The notes: generated from the sequence alone by a model not told the origin. A stretch of DNA of 64,000 nucleotides from Erythrobacter insulae (GCF_007004095.1 NZ_VHJK01000001.1:1244501-1308500); one strand, 5' to 3'. Shown: positions 8,927 to 17,582, counted from the stretch's first letter. Translations and numbers: made by a program.

Positions 8927-9613
8927 TCAGCTGTCTTTCAGATAATACCGTTCACCCGGTACCATGTTGTCATCAAAATCATAAATGATCGGTTGACCCG
9001 TGGGGATCTCCAATCCGGTGATATCGTCGTCCGAAATGTTCGAAAGATGCTTCACTAGCGCACGAAGTGAATTGCCGTGCGCGGAAATGATTACGGTTTC
9101 GCCGCTTGCCAGAACCGGAAGAATATCGCTTTCCCAATAGGGCAAAACGCGCTCGATCGTCAGTTTGAGGCTTTCTGTATAGGGAACATCAATCCCGTCA
9201 TAACGGGCATCTGCGCCTGGGTCATACTCGCTGCCTGGCTCCATCGGCGGCGGCGGCACGTCAAAGCTGCGGCGCCAGATATGCACCTGCTCATCGCCGT
9301 GCTTTTCACGCGTTTCCTGTTTGTTGAGCCCCGTCAGCGCGCCATAATGGCGTTCGTTCAGCCGCCAATCCTTGGTCACCGGCAGCCACAGCCGCCCGGC
9401 TTCCTCAAGCGCCAGATTAAGGGTTTTGATCGCACGGGTTTGAACGGAGGTGAAACAAGCGGTCGGCAGCACGCCTTTGTCTTTAATCAGCGCGCCCGCT
9501 GCCTTGGCCTCGGCCACGCCTTTTTCGGTCAAATCAACATCCCACCATCCGGTGAAACGGTTTTCAAGGTTCCACTGGCTTTGGCCGTGGCGAACAAGGA
9601 TCAATTTGGGCAT
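8927..9613 (-). CDS. gpmA: 2,3-bisphosphoglycerate-dependent phosphoglycerate mutase
   Basis: A 228-residue glycolytic enzyme interconverting 3- and 2-phosphoglycerate. The phosphohistidine motif [10 protein letters not shown] places the catalytic His at residue 9. [24 protein letters not shown] and the late ISAHGNSLR with the second His follow. The start [10 protein letters not shown] at 9613 gives the standard GpmA length; the frame remains open to 9694, but those extra residues have no family counterpart. It is the first recognisable enzyme gene of the minus-strand run that ends at 1018. Confidence 0.96.
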   Translation of the reverse strand: MPKLILVRHGQSQWNLENRFTGWWDVDLTEKGVAEAKAAGALIKDKGVLPTACFTSVQTRAIKTLNLALEEAGRLWLPVTKDWRLNERHYGALTGLNKQETREKHGDEQVHIWRRSFDVPPPPMEPGSEYDPGADARYDGIDVPYTESLKLTIERVLPYWESDILPVLASGETVIISAHGNSLRALVKHLSNISDDDITGLEIPTGQPIIYDFDDNMVPGERYYLKDS

Positions 9614-9656
9614 TCTGTCTCCGCAGGGTCGGTGTCCAACAAAATTCCTCGCGTCG

Positions 9657-9806
9657 TTAGCCCTCGGCGTGGTCGTTGGAAACCCCGTTATCACGCGATT
9701 CGCTATCGATGGCGCGTCCCTGCGCTTTGCGGCGGCGCAGATTTTCTCGCAATTTGGCAGCGAGGCGCTCTTCCCGCGACAGATTCTTTCCCGGAGTGTC
9801 AGTCAT
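9657..9806 (-). CDS. Small basic conserved-looking protein, unknown function
   Basis: A 49-residue protein starting [10 protein letters not shown] at 9806. Residues about 11-34 form a strongly basic, helix-prone stretch ([19 protein letters not shown]) followed by an acidic, polar tail. No domain or membrane segment is visible. I recall similar short proteins in sphingomonads but cannot assign a function. The frame can be extended to 9842. It lies 43 bases upstream of gpmA on the same strand and could be the first gene of that transcript. Nucleic-acid binding is possible from charge alone, but that is a guess. Confidence 0.6.
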   Translation of the reverse strand: MTDTPGKNLSREERLAAKLRENLRRRKAQGRAIDSESRDNGVSNDHAEG

Positions 9807-9896
9807 GCGAAATCCAATGCCGCGAATGGCATTTAGGTTCAAGCATCGCTTGACATTATAAGCCTACGCAACGATAGGCGCGCGTCTTGAACAGGC

Positions 9897-9971
9897 GCCG
9901 CGGTAGCTCAGTGGTAGAGCGCGTCATTGGTAATGACGAGGCCGAGAGTTCAATTCTCTCTCGTGGCACCA
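9897..9971 (+). tRNA. tRNA-Thr (GGT anticodon)
   Basis: A complete cloverleaf can be folded by eye. The acceptor stem GCCGCGG pairs with TCGTGGC with two G-U pairs. The D-arm is TAGCTCAGTGGTAGAGC. The anticodon stem CGTCA/TGACG encloses loop TTGGTAA with anticodon GGT (Thr), and the T-arm contains GTTCAATTC. The 3' CCA is encoded (9969-9971). No integrase or repeat of its 3' end is visible nearby. Confidence 0.96.
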
Positions 9972-10065
9972 TTCCTTCAGCTTTGTACAAAAAGCACCCT
10001 TTCAAGGGGGCCAAAGGCGTGCTGCCCGCGCGGGTATCGTCGCGGTGACGCTTCCTCGTATCCGA

Positions 10066-10866
10066 TCAAGCCCGCGGGCGAAGCGTGCTGTTGTGGCAAT
10101 CGCGCCCTTGAATTTGGTCGCATTTGGGCGAGAGAGCAGCGCTGACAAGATCGGCGCGTGGCATCGGCGGGCCGGGCCGGTGCAAGACGAGCGCCGAAAG
10201 GCCAAGCCAGACGGTGAACATCAGCAAATAGGGCCAGCGCCGCGGCCACAGCCGCGCCACGAGCAGCGTCGCCGCTGCAGTTCCGGCAAGGGCGAACAAG
10301 GCAGAGCTAGCCGCGCGGGTGCCGGTACCGGTAAGCGCCGTCTGGATCGCCACGCTGGCCCATTGTGCTGGTAACAAGGCCAGCAGCCAATCGGGCCATA
10401 TACCCGGATCGGCCCATGCTGTTGCCACGACTGCGGCCTCCCCCGCGATAACAAATACCGCGATCCACCAGCCCTTGTCGGATGCGCTACGGGCAAACTG
10501 AGCGCCCCGCGCAGCAAAGCTGATGGCTGCGATGACAAAGGCCAGCCCCGTTGAAAGCGGGTGCAGAAGGGCCGGCATACCCAGCGCCTGCGCGAACGCG
10601 ATGAGCCCAGCTCCGCTCAAAAGGGCAAGGAACACTCCGATCCACAGCCGTCCCGCCGCCGCTGCTGTGATCATTCCAACGCCCATCAGGCCTATCGCCA
10701 GTATCGGGCCGCTCGCCAATGCGAGCGGCGCGGGACCAGGAGCGGGAGCGGGAGCATCCATTAGCATGAGCATCGCCAGCGCGGGCGCGAGGAGCCCAAC
10801 GAGCGCCGCCGTGATCCAGGCCAGAAACGGTGAAGCCAAAGGCCGGGTGTGCGATAGAGATTTCAT
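10066..10866 (-). CDS. Polytopic membrane protein, unknown function
   Basis: A 266-residue protein read from MKSLSHTRPL at 10866; the frame is open to 10965, but those residues overlap the SDR gene and lack membrane character. About seven hydrophobic segments are visible, rich in Ala, Leu and Trp, with a proline/alanine stretch (APAPAPGPAP) after the first. I recognise no family motif and no catalytic residues. It is transcribed in the same direction as the SDR gene whose end it approaches (10946), so the two may be co-transcribed. The Cys- and Arg-containing C-terminal tail is hydrophilic. Confidence 0.6.
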   Translation of the reverse strand: MKSLSHTRPLASPFLAWITAALVGLLAPALAMLMLMDAPAPAPGPAPLALASGPILAIGLMGVGMITAAAAGRLWIGVFLALLSGAGLIAFAQALGMPALLHPLSTGLAFVIAAISFAARGAQFARSASDKGWWIAVFVIAGEAAVVATAWADPGIWPDWLLALLPAQWASVAIQTALTGTGTRAASSALFALAGTAAATLLVARLWPRRWPYLLMFTVWLGLSALVLHRPGPPMPRADLVSAALSPKCDQIQGRDCHNSTLRPRA

Positions 10867-10945
10867 AAAGCAGACACTGGTTGACCAGCCCCGTCTTGTC
10901 GAGCGCGTTGCATCCATGGCGCACCGCATGGGGCGGACACGAAAC

Positions 10946-11698
10946 CTACAAACTTTGCCCGTCATCCAGAACGAAATCCGCCCCGGTTACAAACTCCGCC
11001 GCGCCTGAGCACAAAAACAACAAAGGCCCATCCAGCCCCTGTTCGCCCATCAGACGCTGTTTCGGAAAACGCTTGATCTGTTTCTTGCCCTGATCGGTTT
11101 CGAACCATTGATCATTGATCGCGGTACGAATGTAGCCGGGTGAGATCGTATTTACACAAATCCCTGCCCGGGACCATTCCTTGGCCATGCTGCGCGCCGC
11201 CTGAACAACGCCTGCTTTGCTAGCCGAATAGGCGACCAGACCGGGCGAAGGTTCAAACGCTGTGATAGAAGCGATCATTACGATCCGGCCATCGGGCACG
11301 CCTGCCGCGATCATCCGCTTTGCGCCCTCGCGCGCTGTCAGGATCGCGCCTTTAAGATTGATCGCCAATGTGCGCTCGATCTCGTCTTCGCTGGTTTCGG
11401 TGGCCATTCCTGCGCCATCAACACCGGCATTGGCGATGACGGTGTTGATGGTTCCAAAGGCCGCCTCCGCAGCATCGAACCCTGCGATAATATCTGCCTC
11501 GCGCCCAACATCCATGGCGATGGCCGCAGCTTGCGGGCCGATTTCGCCTGCCAGCGCTTCCAGCCGGTCCTTGCGTCTCGCTCCTAAAGCGACATTGGCG
11601 CCGTTGGCGGCCAGAATACGGCCAAACCGCGATCCAAGGCCTGATGAGGCGCCGGTGATAAGGGCGCTGCGCCCGGCAAGGTCTACTGAAAGTGTCAT
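10946..11698 (-). CDS. Short-chain dehydrogenase/reductase family oxidoreductase
   Basis: A 250-residue classical SDR. The cofactor motif TGASSGLG is at residues 15-22, followed by NALGARR-type cofactor selection residues (GARRKDRL), suggesting NADP(H) use. The structural NAG motif appears as VIANAGVDG and the catalytic motif as YSASK, preceded by a serine in MIASITAF. The start MTLSVDLAGR at 11698 fits SDR length. The substrate cannot be read from the sequence. It is divergent from the acyl-CoA dehydrogenase at 11813, which hints at shared fatty or CoA-ester metabolism but does not prove it. Confidence 0.88.
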   Translation of the reverse strand: MTLSVDLAGRSALITGASSGLGSRFGRILAANGANVALGARRKDRLEALAGEIGPQAAAIAMDVGREADIIAGFDAAEAAFGTINTVIANAGVDGAGMATETSEDEIERTLAINLKGAILTAREGAKRMIAAGVPDGRIVMIASITAFEPSPGLVAYSASKAGVVQAARSMAKEWSRAGICVNTISPGYIRTAINDQWFETDQGKKQIKRFPKQRLMGEQGLDGPLLFLCSGAAEFVTGADFVLDDGQSL

Positions 11699-11812
11699 GA
11701 GGCACCGCCTAACGGAAAAATGCGCGCCGCGTCGATAGTTTTTACCTCTCACGCCGCGGCGATAAATACGCTACGCCTCTGCCTGTTTCCCACATTCAAG
11801 CGATAGGCGACC

Positions 11813-12982
11813 ATGGATTTTCAATTGACCGAAGAACAGCGCGAGCTGCGCGAAACTGCCCGGAAATTTGCCCGTGCAGAGCTGCCGGCGCTGGCGCGGG
11901 ACATGGAAGAGAAAGATTACCCCGTTCCGCACGATATGCTGCGCACCTTTGGCGAGATGGGTTTCCTGGGCGTCAATTTGCCAGAGGAATATGGCGGACT
12001 GGGCCTTGGTCATATCGAGGCATTGTTGGTGCTTGAGGAATTCGCGCAAATCTCCAACGCAGTGGCGTTTCCGGTGTTTGAGGCATTGACCGGTCCGGTG
12101 CGCACGATCGAGCGGTTTGGTTCTGATGCGATGAAAGCCAAGGTCTTGCCAGAAGTGATCAAAGGCGAGAAAATCGTGGCAGTTTCCATGTCGGAACCGG
12201 ATGCAGGCACTGCGCTCACCGATCTCAAGACGAAGGCCGTGACCGACGGCAATGGCTATATCGTCAATGGTTACAAACGCTGGACCAGCGGCGGCGGACA
12301 TTCTGATTATTACGTCACCTATTGCCGGTTTACGCAGGATCAAGGCGCCAAAGGCATTGGCGCGATCCTGTTGGAAAAAGACATGGCAGGCATGCAGTTC
12401 GGCAAGCGCGAAGAATTGATGGGCTTTCGCGGCATCCCGACCGCCGATTTCGCGATTGAGGATGTGAAGGTGCCGGGCGAAAATGTGATTATCGGCGCTG
12501 GCGGCTTTGGCAAATTAATGAGCGCATTCGGGCTGGAGCGGTGCGGCAATGCAACGCAAAGTCTGGGCGTGGCCGCGGCCGCGCTCGAGCAGGCGCTGGC
12601 TTACACTCAAGAACGCGAAGCCTTTGGCAAACCGATTGTCGATTTTCAGGCTGTGCAATTGAAGCTCGCTGAGATGGCGATGAAAGTGGAAGCGGCGCGG
12701 CTTCTAATTCACCGTGCAGCGATGAATTCGGCCAGCAATGACGATGGCCTGCCCAGCGTTTATGAAAGTTCGGTCGCGAAATGTTATGCAAATGAAATCG
12801 TCCGCGAAGTCACCGCCCTCGGCATGCAGGTTATGGGCGGATATGGCTATCACAAGGATTACGGCATGGAGCAGCGCCTGCGCGATGCTTATGCGTGGGG
12901 CATTGCTGGCGGTGCGATCGATGTGCAGAAAACCAACATCGCCAGCGCTATGATCGGGCGGCGATTTAATCAGCGCAGCTAG
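11813..12982 (+). CDS. Acyl-CoA dehydrogenase family protein
   Basis: A 389-residue flavoprotein of the acyl-CoA dehydrogenase fold. The start DFQLTEEQRELRETARKFA, the FAD region AVSMSEPDAGTALTDLKTKA and the late MQVMGGYGYHKDYGMEQRLRDA are typical. At the place where the classical catalytic glutamate motif YEGT is expected, residues 364-368 read IAGGA. A large subfamily has IAGG here and takes its base elsewhere, so this alone does not mean inactivity. It probably oxidises an acyl-CoA ester with electron-transfer flavoprotein as acceptor. It is divergent from the SDR gene. Confidence 0.9.
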   Translation: MDFQLTEEQRELRETARKFARAELPALARDMEEKDYPVPHDMLRTFGEMGFLGVNLPEEYGGLGLGHIEALLVLEEFAQISNAVAFPVFEALTGPVRTIERFGSDAMKAKVLPEVIKGEKIVAVSMSEPDAGTALTDLKTKAVTDGNGYIVNGYKRWTSGGGHSDYYVTYCRFTQDQGAKGIGAILLEKDMAGMQFGKREELMGFRGIPTADFAIEDVKVPGENVIIGAGGFGKLMSAFGLERCGNATQSLGVAAAALEQALAYTQEREAFGKPIVDFQAVQLKLAEMAMKVEAARLLIHRAAMNSASNDDGLPSVYESSVAKCYANEIVREVTALGMQVMGGYGYHKDYGMEQRLRDAYAWGIAGGAIDVQKTNIASAMIGRRFNQRS

Positions 12983-13026
12983 GTTTGATCTTGCGATCCC
13001 TCGCTGTGTTGTTCATCTAGAACACT

Positions 13027-13584
13027 ATGGAAACACCAGCTGCGCATGATCCTTTCGCTCCACCTGCCGCTTCACCTGCCGCCCGCCTTGGTGCAGAAGT
13101 GGATGACGAAACCGAACTGACCCGCCTGCATCCCAATTTCAAAAAGGTGCTGCGGATCAAGGCTACGCTTGCAACGATTCCGTTTCTCATCGCCGCTCTG
13201 TTTATCGAGGGCGCGCTGATTGATAACGGCAATTCATTTTTGCCCGTCGGGGTGGTGATCGGCGCGGTGCTTATCCTTGCGATCGTGTTTGTGCTCCGGC
13301 TGCCATCGCGGCGGTATATCGCGCGCGGTTACCAGATTTCGAATGATCGCCTGAGGGTTGTGCGCGGTATTCTGTGGCGCTCTGATACGGTCGTGCCGTT
13401 CGGGCGGGTGCAGCATATTGATGTGGATCAGGGCCCGCTTGAACGGTTCTTTGATATCGCCACGCTGACAGTTCACACAGCAGGCAATCACAATTCTTCG
13501 GTAAACCTGCCGGGGCTGGGGCATGAACTGGCGACCGAGATGCGCGAAGAAATCCGCGCGCACATCAAACAGGAAAGCATGTGA
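13027..13584 (+). CDS. Bacterial PH-domain membrane protein (YdbS-like)
   Basis: A 185-residue protein with a charged N-terminal tail, two adjacent membrane helices (about residues 40-90), then one bacterial PH (bPH2, DUF304) domain. The domain is recognisable by YQISNDRLRVVRGILWR, VPFGRVQHIDVDQGPLERFF and the final strands up to VNLPGL. This is the YdbS type. Such proteins usually occur in pairs with a larger YdbT-like partner, and the next gene is exactly that, overlapping by 4 bases (GTGA). The molecular role of the pair is not established. Confidence 0.87.
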   Translation: METPAAHDPFAPPAASPAARLGAEVDDETELTRLHPNFKKVLRIKATLATIPFLIAALFIEGALIDNGNSFLPVGVVIGAVLILAIVFVLRLPSRRYIARGYQISNDRLRVVRGILWRSDTVVPFGRVQHIDVDQGPLERFFDIATLTVHTAGNHNSSVNLPGLGHELATEMREEIRAHIKQESM

Positions 13585-15188
13585 TCGAGCCCGTGGACCA
13601 GCCTGCGCACAAGCCTTTGGATGAGCCCGCGAGCGGACCCGCTGACGGGCCTGATCGGCCACCGGAGCCGCAACGCACCGCGCCGCTAAGCGTGTTGGTC
13701 GGCGCGCTGGGCAGCCTGCAAAACGCGATATTTCCGGCAGCTGCCGCGATTTTCGGGATCGGGATCAGCGCAAAAGGCCTGATGATCGGCATCGGCATCG
13801 GCCTGCTTATCGCGGTGGCGGGCAGCGTGTTTACCTATGTCAGCTGGCGGCGCCTTACTTACACGATCGGAACCGCTGATATCCGCGTTGAAAGCGGCGT
13901 GTTGAGCCGCGCGGCACGCTCTGTCCCGTTTGAACGTATCCAGGATGTCAGTCTTGAGCAGAAATTGATCCCGCGTGTTTTGGGGTTGGTTGCGGTAAAG
14001 TTTGAAACCGGTGCGGGCGGCGGCGAAGATCTCAGTCTGACGTACTTGACCGAAGATGCAGGCGAAGAACTGCGCCAAGTGGTGCGCGAGCGCCGCGATG
14101 CTCATGAGGGCGCAGCAGCAATCGAAAGCGGCGATGGCCATGCTGCGGCCGCAGCACCGGAGCCCGCTGCCGAAGTGATCTTCGCCATGGATCCGCCGCG
14201 CCTTTTCAGATTTGGCCTGTTCGAATTTTCGCTGGCTGTATTCGCGGTGCTGGCAGGCCTGCTGCAATATGCCGAAACCTTTGCCGATCTCGATCTGTTC
14301 AACGCAGAATTATGGGAGATGGTTTTGGAAGAGCAGGGCAGCACGATTGCTGCCCTTGGTCCGTATATGCAGCTTGCAGGCGCAATTGCCGGATTGATTG
14401 CTGTCTTTGTGATCGGCTCGGTCACGGGCATGATCCGTGTTTTTACCCGCGACTGGGGATTTTTGCTGGAGCGCACGGCGCGCGGTTTCCGGCGTCGCCG
14501 CGGCCTGTTTACAAAGACGGATGTCGTCATGCCGATCCACCGTGTTCAGGCGCTGAAAATTGGTACACGTTTGATCCGGTATCGGTTCGGCTGGCACAAA
14601 TTGGAATTTGTCAGTCTGGCTCAGGATGCTGGATCTTCCAGTCACGTCGTCGCACCGTTTGCGCAGATGCACGAGATTGAACCGGTGGTCGAGATTGCCG
14701 GTTTCCATCTGCCCAAACCCGATGCCGACTGGCACCGGGCAAGCGAAACCTATCGCACAGTCCATATGGTGATGGATGCGCTGCCCTTTTTGCTGGCTGC
14801 GATCATTGCCGGAATTGTGCTTGCCATCGCCAGTCCGGAATGGATCATGGTGGCGGTTCCTATCCTGCTTCTCCTCGCGGCGATTTCTGCCGGGGCGGCG
14901 CTGTATTCATGGCAATTCAAACGCCACACGCTTGATGAACAACAGATCATTGCGCGCTCTGGCATAATGTCCCCGGACACGCAGATTGCGACCCGTAAGA
15001 AATTGCACTCGGTCGAAGTGGCACAGGGGCCGATTGCCCGGTTGTGCGGGTATGCGACGCTGCATCTGGGTCTTGCAGGCGGAGTGTTTTCGATCCCCGG
15101 TGTGCCGATAGAGCGCGCTTTGGAAGTCCGCCGCAAAGTGCTGGACACGATCGCGGCAACCGATTTTTCCGAGCTGGAAACCGCTTAG
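13581..15188 (+). CDS. Large bacterial PH-domain membrane protein (YdbT-like)
   Basis: A 535-residue membrane protein with three bPH2 modules, each following membrane helices. Module one is near YTIGTADIRVESGVLSR with PFERIQDVSLEQ, module two near RRRGLFTKTDVVMPIHRVQAL, and module three near QQIIARSGIMSPDTQIATRKK. An Ala/Glu-rich linker separates modules one and two. The GTG start overlaps the preceding gene by 4 bases, so the pair is surely co-translated. The 3' end overlaps the GNAT gene on the other strand by 4 bases. Function unknown; the two proteins probably form one membrane complex. Confidence 0.85.
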   Translation: MIEPVDQPAHKPLDEPASGPADGPDRPPEPQRTAPLSVLVGALGSLQNAIFPAAAAIFGIGISAKGLMIGIGIGLLIAVAGSVFTYVSWRRLTYTIGTADIRVESGVLSRAARSVPFERIQDVSLEQKLIPRVLGLVAVKFETGAGGGEDLSLTYLTEDAGEELRQVVRERRDAHEGAAAIESGDGHAAAAAPEPAAEVIFAMDPPRLFRFGLFEFSLAVFAVLAGLLQYAETFADLDLFNAELWEMVLEEQGSTIAALGPYMQLAGAIAGLIAVFVIGSVTGMIRVFTRDWGFLLERTARGFRRRRGLFTKTDVVMPIHRVQALKIGTRLIRYRFGWHKLEFVSLAQDAGSSSHVVAPFAQMHEIEPVVEIAGFHLPKPDADWHRASETYRTVHMVMDALPFLLAAIIAGIVLAIASPEWIMVAVPILLLLAAISAGAALYSWQFKRHTLDEQQIIARSGIMSPDTQIATRKKLHSVEVAQGPIARLCGYATLHLGLAGGVFSIPGVPIERALEVRRKVLDTIAATDFSELETA

Positions 15189-15517
15189 GCGCGCAAATCC
15201 GCCCAATCGGGGTTCTGATCGAATTTTTTGGCAACATACCAGCATTGCGGGACGATCCTGAAACCGTCCTCGCGCGCTTCCTGCACCAACCGGCGCACCA
15301 GTTGCGCCGCAATCCCGCGCCCGCCGATTTCGGGCGGGACAATAGTATGGGTTGCGATCCGGATGTCATCGCCGCGCGGCTCCCAATCAAGGTGACCGGT
15401 ATGCGTCTCACCAGCGATTTCCGCGATATAGCGTCCGCCGGCACCGCGCGGCTGGTGCGTAATTGTGCTTTCGTGCGTTGCGGTCAAAGTATCAGCTCCT
15501 GCTTGCCAGATTTCCAT
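15185..15517 (-). CDS. Small GNAT-type N-acetyltransferase (YjdJ-like)
   Basis: A 110-residue protein of the short GNAT family (PF14542 type). The core shows an early beta-sheet region (GRYIAEIAG), then HTIVPPEIGGRGIAAQLVRRLV, which is the acetyl-CoA binding loop and helix, and then VPQCWYVAKKF, the family's C-terminal signature. Substrates of these small acetyltransferases are generally unknown. It is convergent with, and overlaps by 4 bases, the PH-domain gene, and is divergent from the aldolase gene. Confidence 0.85.
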   Translation of the reverse strand: MEIWQAGADTLTATHESTITHQPRGAGGRYIAEIAGETHTGHLDWEPRGDDIRIATHTIVPPEIGGRGIAAQLVRRLVQEAREDGFRIVPQCWYVAKKFDQNPDWADLRA

Positions 15518-15539
15518 GGACCATTAGAGGCGCTTAGTC

Positions 15540-16550
15540 ATGACCAAGTTTCTTTCCGACAACGCCGCAGCTGTTCATCCCAAAGTATGGGAGGCGATGC
15601 GCGCCGCCGATGAAGCCGATAATCCGTATGATGGCGATGCGCTGTCGGCGCAGCTGGATGAACGTTTTACCGATCTGCTGGGGCGTGAGTGCGCGGGCCT
15701 TTGGGTGGCGACCGGAACGGCGGCGAATTGTCTCGCATTGGCCACACTATGCCAGCCTCATGGCGCAGTGGTTTGTCACGAAGAGGCGCATATCGAGGTC
15801 GACGAAGGCGGTGCGCCGGGCTTTTATCTGCACGGTGCGAAATTGATGCTTTGCCCGGACGGGCACGGCGCACAGGGGGCAAAGCTGACGCCGGAAGGGA
15901 TTGCGGCCTTTATCGATCCCATTCGCGATGATGTGCATCAGGTTCAACCCCATGCAATCGCGATCACGCAAGCGACCGAATACGGACGCAGTTACACTCC
16001 GGATGAACTCGCGGCCTTGTCCGCCTTTGCCAGAGAACGCGGGCTTGGTTTGCATATGGACGGTGCCCGTTTTGCCAATTCGGCGGCGTTTCTGGGCGGT
16101 TCGGCCAAGGATGCCTCGCGCGGTGTCGATAGTCTGGCTTTTGGTTTCATCAAGAATGGCGCGATGAACGCAGAAGCGGTCGTTTTGTTTGATCCGGCTC
16201 AGGCCGACATGGTCAAATATCGCCGCAAACGCGCCGGACATTTGCAATGCAAGGGGCGGTATCTTGCCGCGCAAATCCTTGCCATGCTTGATGGTGATTT
16301 ATGGCTGGCCAATGCGCGCCACGCCAATGCCGCCGCGCAAGACATCGCCAGCGGCTGCGCGCAGCGTTTGATGCACCGCGTCGAGGCTAATGAGCTGTTC
16401 GTCACCCTCTCACCAGCCGAGCGCGAGGCATTGCGCGCGCAAGGTTTTGAATTTTACGATTGGGGCGCGGATGCTGCCCGTTTCGTCACCGCATGGAACA
16501 CCCGCGCCGAAGATGCGAGCGCTCTGAGTAAGGCGATCGCTGCGCTATGA
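15540..16550 (+). CDS. Threonine aldolase-family PLP enzyme
   Basis: A 336-residue fold type I PLP enzyme of the beta-eliminating lyase/low-specificity threonine aldolase group. GTAANCLAL near residue 60 binds the cofactor phosphate, HMDGAR (172-177) supplies the aspartate for the pyridine nitrogen, and Lys205 in FGFIKNGAMNAEAV should form the Schiff base. It would cleave L-threonine to glycine and acetaldehyde, or act on a related beta-hydroxy amino acid; which one cannot be read here. The next gene, a DMT exporter, starts 10 bases downstream, so co-transcription is likely. Confidence 0.86.
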   Translation: MTKFLSDNAAAVHPKVWEAMRAADEADNPYDGDALSAQLDERFTDLLGRECAGLWVATGTAANCLALATLCQPHGAVVCHEEAHIEVDEGGAPGFYLHGAKLMLCPDGHGAQGAKLTPEGIAAFIDPIRDDVHQVQPHAIAITQATEYGRSYTPDELAALSAFARERGLGLHMDGARFANSAAFLGGSAKDASRGVDSLAFGFIKNGAMNAEAVVLFDPAQADMVKYRRKRAGHLQCKGRYLAAQILAMLDGDLWLANARHANAAAQDIASGCAQRLMHRVEANELFVTLSPAEREALRAQGFEFYDWGADAARFVTAWNTRAEDASALSKAIAAL

Positions 16551-16560
16551 GCATTCACGC

Positions 16561-17490
16561 ATGAGCGCTGCTCAGACGCCTATGTTGAGCTGGCGGGTGA
16601 TCCTGCCGTTTATCCTCACGGGTACGATCTGGGGATCGACGTGGTTTGTCATCACGGGACAGATCGACGGCGTGCCCGCTGCGTGGTCGGTGTTTTACCG
16701 CTTTGCGCTGGCGACACCGGCGCTGTTCCTGGTGGCCTATCTGATGAAGCGGCGATTGATCCTGACGCGGCCCGAACACAAGCTCGCCGCGCTGGTCGGC
16801 ATTTTTCAGTTCAGCGGCAATTTCCTGTTTGTCTATCACGCAGAATTGTATGTGACGTCTGGAATCGTTGCGATGATGTTTGGCCTGTTGATGGTGCCCA
16901 ACGCGGTGTTCGCGCGAATATTTCTGGGCGAGAAAGTTCAAGGCGGATTTCTGTTCGGCAGCGCAATCGCGATTGTCGGCGTATCGTTTCTGTTGGTGCA
17001 TGAATGGCGGGCCAATCCCGATGCCGGCGTGGTCGGCGGAAATGTCGCATTGGGTATCGGGCTTGCGATGCTGGGTATTCTGGCGGCCTCTGTCGCTAAT
17101 GTCATTCAGGCCAATCCGACAGGCCGCGCTGTTCCCATGGTCAGCTTGCTGGCTTGGGCGATGCTCTACGGTACGGTCTTCGACCTCGGTTTTGCTTTTA
17201 TCACGGCGGGACCTCCGCCCGTGCCGACCAGCACAAACTATTGGGCGGGCATTGTCTATCTCGCGCTGATCGGATCGGTCGTTACATTTCCGCTGCATTA
17301 CAATCTGGTGCGCGAGATTGGCGCTGGGCGCACGGCATACAATTCGATCCTGACGATTTCGGTGGCGATGGCGATTTCGACCCTGTTCGAGGATTACCGC
17401 TGGACCGGGCTGACGATCGGCGGGATGGTGCTGGCGGTGATCGGGATGGTGTTCGCGCTCAAGGCGAAACAGAAAAAGCCCGTCCAGTAG
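16561..17490 (+). CDS. DMT-superfamily (EamA) transporter
   Basis: A 309-residue inner-membrane protein with ten hydrophobic segments arranged as two EamA repeats. The first begins at LPFILTGTIWGSTWFVI and the second at the GLAMLGILAASVANVI region, with the usual SVVTFPLHYNLV and a basic C-terminus. Members export amino acids, nucleosides or drugs. Co-transcription with the threonine aldolase-type gene 10 bases upstream makes an amino acid a reasonable guess, without proof. It ends just before an 11-bp tandem repeat. Confidence 0.88.
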   Translation: MSAAQTPMLSWRVILPFILTGTIWGSTWFVITGQIDGVPAAWSVFYRFALATPALFLVAYLMKRRLILTRPEHKLAALVGIFQFSGNFLFVYHAELYVTSGIVAMMFGLLMVPNAVFARIFLGEKVQGGFLFGSAIAIVGVSFLLVHEWRANPDAGVVGGNVALGIGLAMLGILAASVANVIQANPTGRAVPMVSLLAWAMLYGTVFDLGFAFITAGPPPVPTSTNYWAGIVYLALIGSVVTFPLHYNLVREIGAGRTAYNSILTISVAMAISTLFEDYRWTGLTIGGMVLAVIGMVFALKAKQKKPVQ

Positions 17491-17549
17491 CGCCGCCGCT
17501 CCCCCCGGCAGCAACATGGGCGAAAGCGCGCGCCCGTTCCCAAACCGAA

Positions 17550-17582
17550 CCTAAACCAAACCTAAACCAAACCTAAACAAAA
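17550..17582. repeat. 11-bp tandem repeat, three units
   Basis: Units of CCTAAACCAAA occur at 17550-17560 and 17561-17571, followed by a degenerate third copy CCTAAACAAAA. The array sits between the convergent DMT transporter and epimerase-like genes. Its last unit supplies the stop codon and final residues of the minus-strand gene. It is probably a replication-slippage product. No hairpin is formed. Confidence 0.85.

Noticed and set aside
9897-9971. tRNA-Thr as an integration site for a mobile element
   Set aside because: No integrase, no direct repeat of the tRNA 3' end and no change in gene style nearby; the same holds for tRNA-Gly.
17550-17582. CCTAAAC repeats as a telomere-like element
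   Set aside because: Only three units of 11 bases, not the 7-base plant telomere period, and they lie inside a bacterial gene border.
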